A stretch of DNA of 10,847 nt from Trachelipus rathkii (lineage: Eukaryota > Arthropoda > Malacostraca > Isopoda > Trachelipodidae), in contig JABUQX010022909.1 of NCBI GenBank assembly GCA_015478945.1, positions 20,001-30,847 of the forward strand, read 5' to 3'. Positions within the stretch are counted from its first letter, which is position 1. Each line of letters opens with the position of its first letter. The translations under genes were made by a program, and so were the position numbers. Below are positions 6,300 to 10,847 of this stretch, one piece after another. The notes below the pieces were generated by a model. It ran no database searches and was not told the DNA's origin. It saw only the letters and a program-made list of their open reading frames with translations.

Positions 6300-7984
6300 A
6301 GTTATTGATGATGGTCTTCAGCGTCTGACGGTCAATGCAGGAATATTATCTGACGAGTTTTCTGCTTACATCTGCGGAGAATACACACTGGCAATGTACA
6401 GGGAGGGCATCACAAGCTTTGTGAAGCGGGTAACAGGCTTACTTTCAAGTCAAGCTGGGTGACCAAGATAAATTCCTGGGCACCTCACACGGTGTGAAGA
6501 CCGTGCGGATGGAATATCTCGGTGGTGGACGAAGGGCACGAAAACTTCACTGAAGTTTGGGATGCCGATGGTTTGGAGGAGCCGTCTGACCATGAATCGG
6601 ATTGTTACTTCTGCGCCATCGATACTACTGGCATCAACCGGAAGAATCGGAGCAGTCGCCGTCCAGTTGCTCACTGCGAAGAACTTCCTGTACCAGCGTG
6701 CAGAGAGCTTCCTGACAGCGACGACGAGGCCACCACTGCATATGAGGGAGGAAATACAGATGAGGAGTATGGAACACAAGATGGTCCGCAGCCCTTTTCA
6801 CAATGTGAGCTTAATGATCTGGTTCGGGATCTCAGCTTGTCGAAGACTTCCGCCGAGCTGTTGGCCTCCAGACTCAAAGAGAAAAATCTACTCGGTGAGG
6901 ACGCGCGTATCACGTTCTTTCGTAGAAGGCATCAGGACTACATGGGCTACTTCTGCGAGGAGGAAGACCTCGTGTACTGCCGAGATGTCGCCGGTTTTCT
7001 TGTTAAACTCGGCGCTCCTCAATATGATCCGAGAGATTGGCGACTCTTCATAGCCAGTAGCAAGCGCTCTTTGAAGAGTGTGCTCATACACAACGGGAAC
7101 GAGTTCGCCTCAATTCCTCTTGCGCACTCCACAACTCTCAAAGAGAAATTTGAAAAGCAGTCAAGTACGTGCTCGACAAAAATCCAATATCAGCAGCACC
7201 AATGGATCATCTGCGTCGACCTTAAGATGGTGAACTTTCTACTTGGTCAGCAGTCCGGGTACACAAAGGTACCCATTGCTGTTATGATGTAGTGGGCAGT
7301 CGAGAACAGAGCCAGCATCTTTAATGTGAAGACGAGTGGCCCGGCGCGAGAGCAGTTAGTACCTGGGGGCCAGCAACATCATAAACGAACCTCTTGTTGA
7401 CCGGGAAAAGATTTTGTTCCCACCGCTTCACATCAAGCTTGGGGTAATGAAACAGTTCACGCGCGCTCTGGACAAAGGATGGGAGGTGCTTCAACTACTG
7501 TGCCGGGCCTTCCCTGGAGTCACCATTGAGGAAGCTGAAAGGGCCGCATTTTCGTGAACCCACAGATACGCGCAGCTCATCAAGTGACACAAGAGTTCGA
7601 AACTCCATGAACCACGCCTTAACGTGCGCCGCCTGGAGGTCGTTTGTGCAGGTTGTGAACAACTTCCTGGGGAAAAAGAAGCAGCAAACTACGGCACACT
7701 CATCAACACCATGATAAAGAACTTCCAAAACCTGCGGGTGTTTGATGAGTATAAACGAGTGAGTGGCATTTCCCTGTTTCTCAAATGGAGAGGTTTCCTG
7801 AAAACCTTGGTGAGGTCAGCGACGAGCAGGGAGAAAAGGTTCCATCAAGAATGCTCAAATGGAGGAGAGGTACCAGGGGAGGTGGGACGCAGTCATGCTC
7901 GCGGACTACTGCTGGTCGCTGAAGAGAGACAACCCGGCAGCTGCTCACACACGGAAATCGAGAAAACGGGGATTTACGCCGTGA
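6300..7984 (+). pseudogene. Frameshifted copy of an uncharacterised multi-copy arthropod protein family
   Basis: Motifs of one protein occur in order but in changing frames: YICGEYT (6367) and ITSFVKR (6409) in frame 1; FQVKLGDQDK (6443) in frame 2; WAPHTV (6477) in frame 3; FGMPMVW (6556) in frame 1; SDCYFC (6597) through GYTK (7257) in frame 3, an open stretch of about 230 codons; then NEPLVD (7384) and PPLHIKLGVMKQF (7420) in frame 1, FVNPQIR (7551) in frame 3, SFVQVVNNFLG (7640) in frame 2, NYGTLINTMIKNFQNL (7687) in frame 1, ERFPENLGEVSDEQGE (7788) in frame 3, RFHQE (7837) in frame 1 and RYQGRWD to ADYCWSLKRD (7868-7930) in frame 2, ending at TGA 7982. I recall this motif series from repeated uncharacterised arthropod proteins; biochemical function is unknown to me. 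Paired cysteines (CYFC) suggest metal binding, and a transposase-like RNase H fold is only a guess. A piece between the NRSS and RRPVAH segments seems deleted in frame. GC content is far above the flanks. Either a dead copy or an intact one damaged by assembly indels. Confidence 0.8.
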
Positions 7985-8332
7985 ACTCTGATAAATTATG
8001 GACCAAATGTTACAACCACATATAACTTAAACTTTTCAAACTTAAATTTAAACATACGGTATAAATGAATTGAATTTGGATACGTTTACTTTTATTTACC
8101 CAGGAAAAAGCGGGAAAACCGAATGTTTATGATTCCTCAGGAATTGGGTTTTGGACGAAAATAGTTTTTTTCTTAAATGTCGGTAGCGAACAAACCAGAC
8201 CTGATTGAAAAAAAACAAGAAAGCGGCAATTTTTCGGACCTCAGCTCATCTCAAATAGTCTAATTCCGCTGGAAAACCCTGGACGATTTTTTCCAAAAAA
8301 AAATTTTTGTTACCACAGTGAATTTTGGAAGC
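7985..8332. other. Gene-free stretch downstream of the broken gene
   Basis: No gene recognised and no AATAAA signal. It may include the 3' untranslated part or tail of the repeated unit that carries the broken gene, but without a second copy its boundary cannot be set. It ends at the hAT-like terminus. Confidence 0.4.
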
Positions 8333-8420
8333 TTCTAAAGCAGGGTGGGGACCTCATGCCCGCGGGCAAATTATGCCCGCCGGCTTAATTTTTTTATGCC
8401 GCGACCTGGCTGACATAATT
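8333..8420 (+). mobile_element. hAT-like transposon terminus (left end)
   Basis: CAGGGTGGGGACCTCATGCC from 8341, followed by CGCGGGC and a second ATGCCCGCCGGC, resembles the CAGGGGTGGGCAACC...GGCCCGCGGGCC termini of animal hAT elements. The 8 bases before it (TTCTAAAG, 8333-8340) fit the hAT target-site pattern nTnnnnAn. GCCCGCGGGC at 8358-8367 is a perfect palindrome. The matching right terminus (GTCCCCACCCTG plus TTCTAAAG) was not found downstream in the window, so this is either a solo end or an element disrupted by the TA expansion at 8512. No transposase was recognised. A 64-codon frame across it (8325-8519) is not considered a gene. Confidence 0.55.
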
Positions 8421-8511
8421 ATTAATTTTTTTTTATTTCGGACATTAATTTTTACTTTTTTCTTTTTGACTTATTATTTTCTTCGGAAAGAGAAAAGCAT
8501 TATAAATATTA

Positions 8512-8518
8512 TATATTA

Positions 8519-8553
<35 letters not shown>

Positions 8554-8563
8554 ATATATATAG

Positions 8564-8599
<36 letters not shown>

Positions 8600-8680
8600 A
8601 GAATATATATTATAAGTATTTATTTTATATATATATATATAATATATAATATATATATATATATATATATTATTATATTG
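8512..8680. repeat. TA microsatellite
   Basis: TA runs with a few GTATAT and GAATAT interruptions, probably expanded just inside the hAT-like terminus. Confidence 0.9.
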
Positions 8681-9654
8681 CCGTCACATGAAAAGTCTTT
8701 CAAAATTGCACGTAAGCGAAACAAATGTTAATGGAAGTTCTTAAGCGTCAAGCTGGAAAAGTGGCAAATGCTTTAGATCAAAGAGACAAGATGGGGATAA
8801 GTACATGTTTATGGCTCGAAAGGTTTCTGCAGACTATAAAAATTATATTAGTAATGAATGGCTGATAGTACTCCTGAACTTTTCTCTCCGATTAGTCAGG
8901 TGGAACAAATAGAAAACCCTCAAAGAATTATGAAAACGCCCATACTTTTCAACAAAAAAAATATTCAATCATAAGACTTGACTGCATGAAAATTTTATAG
9001 AGAAGGGCTTCCCACAAATGACAGAAAGAGCCCCATCAGATTTTTGAATAAATGCTAACTATGAAAACAAATCATTTTTTTGTCGGCCATCTTTTGTTGA
9101 TCCCACAGTTCAGATCTTCCTCAGAACTGTAAAGATCTGATATTAAAAGTTTAGGAATGATCTTTGTGAAACTAGGACTTAAAATGAATAACACTACTAT
9201 CGAACAGAAAACGTAGTTCTTCTCAGATAGTTTTAAGCAGTTTCTCCTCAAGTGTGGTGTCCTTTGCAAGATGAAGAAGTAAAATTTGACAAACAATGGG
9301 ACCAACTGGAGCATGCAGAAAAGCGATTGAAAATTTTAAGATGAAACTGAAATATAATTTTCCGTTTTTTAAAAAATAAAAAATAAAAAAAATAACTTTT
9401 GAACAAAATTATATTACGCAAATGAACAGGCAGTTCATCGTTCAAAGAGGAATTATATTAAAATTTAGGAAGAAATTGAATTATTCTTATTTTGTATTTC
9501 TTAAAAATCTTATTTTCTATAAAGTATTTTCTAAGTTTTTAATTCTAAGTTAATAAAGATGTCATTAAAAAACATTCAATTTAACCATATCATAAAAATT
9601 TTGTAACATAGAACTAATGATTTCATAAGTGTTAATGGAGGAGGAATTATAACT
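8681..9654. other. Gene-free stretch with alternative hairpins
   Basis: No protein family recognised. A frame near 8752-8910 is open for about 50 codons (with ARKVSADYKNYISNEWL) but cannot be assigned. Two overlapping inverted repeats are present: ACAGTTC (9105-9111) with GAACTGT (9124-9130), and TCAGATCTT (9110-9118) with AAGATCTGA (9132-9140). Only one could form at a time. Minus-strand frames at 9072-9314 and 9248-9445 have low-complexity AT-driven composition. The interior of a nonautonomous or eroded transposon is possible. Confidence 0.4.
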
Positions 9655-9787
9655 AGGAGCTGGAGTCGGAGCTGGAACTGGAGCCAGAGCCGAAAAATTT
9701 TAAAATGTCGGAGCCGGAGTCGAAGTCGAAGCCGGGTAATTTTAAAATGCTTGAGCCATAGCCAAAGCCGGGAAATTTTAAAAGGAT

Positions 9788-9825
<38 letters not shown>

Positions 9826-9853
9826 ATAAAAATTTGCCAGCTCCGCAGCCCTG
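9655..9853 (-). mobile_element. GGAGCC-rich nonautonomous element
   Basis: A distinctive element built from GGAGCC/GGAGTC hexamers. Six perfect GGAGCC units lie at 9788-9823, and a GCCGGGTAATTTTAAAATG-type block occurs three times (about 9689, 9731 and 9767). On the minus strand it begins CAGGGCTGCGGAGCTGG (9853-9837). I recall a CAGGGCTG... terminus joined to GACTCC/GGCTCC hexamers from repeats in several animal genomes, and read it as a nonautonomous DNA transposon end. The other terminus (near 9655, AGGAGCTGGAGTC) is degraded, and no target-site duplication is clear. A minus-strand Gly/Ser-rich frame is a by-product of the hexamer. Confidence 0.55.
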
Positions 9854-9998
<145 letters not shown>

Positions 9999-10086
9999 CT
10001 TACAAGAACAGAAAGGTAAAACATTGAATTATTTTAGTTCACATGTAAGTAATATGGTAATTGTTATAAGATTATTGCCGTTATTG

Positions 10087-10143
10087 AGCAATTGGTAGAG
10101 CGACAAAATCGCATGGCATAGGGGCAGGGATCGACCCTTCTTC
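10087..10143 (+). mobile_element. Degraded tRNA-like SINE head
   Basis: GAGCAATTGGTAGAGCG (10086-10102) resembles the A-box/D-arm region of tRNAs, and GGGATCGACCCTT (10127-10139) resembles a T arm with B-box-like GGATCGACCC lacking one base. The spacing suits a tRNA-derived promoter. The D stem (GAGC facing GAGC) and anticodon arm do not fold properly, so this is not a tRNA gene. No poly(A) tail is evident nearby, so the extent of any SINE is unknown. Confidence 0.4.
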
Positions 10144-10568
10144 TGAGTCCTAGATAGAAATTACCTAGAGTAGAAAATTATTACTTTCGATTCTTGCCAG
10201 ATTTTCTGTTCGTTTCGTTTTTGTACTAACGCTCAACGAAAAGTCTTATTTGTGGTTTTAATGCGATTTTCTTTAAGAAAGAAAAAACATATTGAGCTCT
10301 CTAAAATTTAAATGCTATATATTATTTTACGCGTTAATAAAACATCGTTTATGATCTACAAATGCGTTAATAAGCGTAAAACCTTTTAGAATGAGGATGC
10401 GAGGAAAGCGTTGGAAAAATAATAATCGATTATAAAGGATAAAGATAGAATGAAGTCACCGAAGTGTTTGTGATAAAGACTTTCGAACAGGAATAATTGG
10501 GCAACATTTAAAAGATAAAGAAGAATATCAAGAATAAAATAAGTTGTGAAATGAGAATGTGTAAAACA
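10144..10568. other. Gene-free stretch
   Basis: No gene recognised. GCGTTAATAA occurs twice (10331-10340 and 10364-10373). TTTTACGC (10325-10332) is the reverse complement of GCGTAAAA (10374-10381), so the two direct repeats sit within a small inverted repeat. Confidence 0.4.
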
Positions 10569-10673
10569 CCTAACCTAACCTAACCTAACCTAACCTAACC
10601 TAACCTAACCTAACCTAACCTAACCTAACCTAACCTAACCTAACCTAACCTAACTAAACCTAACCTAACCTAA
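10569..10673 (-). repeat. Interstitial telomeric repeat (TTAGG)n
   Basis: About 20 units of TAACC on the plus strand, equal to the arthropod telomere repeat TTAGG on the minus strand. The first 16 units (10571-10650) are perfect. Units 17 and 18 read TAACT and AAACC, each with one substitution, then two more perfect units follow before TAA. Ordinary sequence lies on both sides, so this is an internal block and not a chromosome end. Confidence 0.95.
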
Positions 10674-10847
10674 AATATAAGTTCCATTTTGCATAATATC
10701 GTGAACTTTAGTATTATACAGTAGAACACTATTAATGATAGATAAGTAGCTTATAATAATAAAGTTCTCCAATGGACCAAGGAGTAGTGGAGGTTTAAAT
10801 TTTTGTCCACATTTGGCAAAAATATTACATGTACCTGAAAAAGTCTT
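10674..10847. other. Featureless right edge
   Basis: AT-rich sequence with no recognisable gene, repeat or motif; it runs off the window. Confidence 0.4.

Noticed and set aside
6450..6779. Minus-strand frame of 109 codons
   Set aside because: It lies opposite the family motifs of the plus-strand pseudogene and has no recognisable motif of its own.
6671..7091. Minus-strand frames opposite the broken gene
   Set aside because: Antisense shadows of the long plus-strand open stretch; Ser/Arg-rich with no family similarity.
10569..10673. CRISPR-like or other spaced array
   Set aside because: Five-base units with no spacers; it is the telomere repeat.
10569..10673. True chromosome end
   Set aside because: Ordinary sequence continues on both sides.

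Overview
This window looks like nuclear DNA of an arthropod, most probably a crustacean of the decapod/penaeid type. Two things point there: a block of (CCTAA)n, the arthropod TTAGG telomere repeat on the opposite strand (10569-10673), and an extreme load of simple repeats, mostly (TA)n, which is characteristic of shrimp-like genomes. The species is an inference. There is no sign of bacterial gene organisation, and I see no intact protein-coding gene.

Layout. Bases 1-4750 are very AT-rich: long TA microsatellites broken by islands of dispersed repeats. The islands include two copies of a GC-rich, poly(A)-tailed element of about 220-240 bp (621-858 and 3341-3572), A-rich units with a period of about 100-113 bp next to both copies (424-600, 2977-3165, and inverted at 3640-3860), and a tRNA-derived SINE on the minus strand (4026-4222). 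Bases 4751-5420 hold weak open-frame remnants interrupted only by TGA codons. At 5917-6176 there is a long imperfect inverted repeat with an 11-base centre.

The one clearly protein-derived locus is 6300-7984. It is a broken or badly sequenced copy of an uncharacterised multi-copy arthropod protein family. Its conserved motifs appear in the correct order but jump between the three plus-strand frames at least a dozen times. A good splice-acceptor-like sequence lies immediately upstream. Next comes a hAT-like transposon end with a plausible 8-bp target site (8333-8420). After that the window holds more TA repeat, about 1 kb without recognisable genes, a GGAGCC-rich element running into a long (ATT)n tract (9655-9998), a second degraded tRNA-like head (10087-10143), the interstitial telomeric block and a short featureless end.

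The parts do not form a pathway. The window reads as repeat-rich intergenic sequence built by successive insertions into microsatellite DNA. The points most worth following are the frameshifted protein family, the inverted repeat beside it, and the paired GC-rich elements in their A-rich repeat frames.
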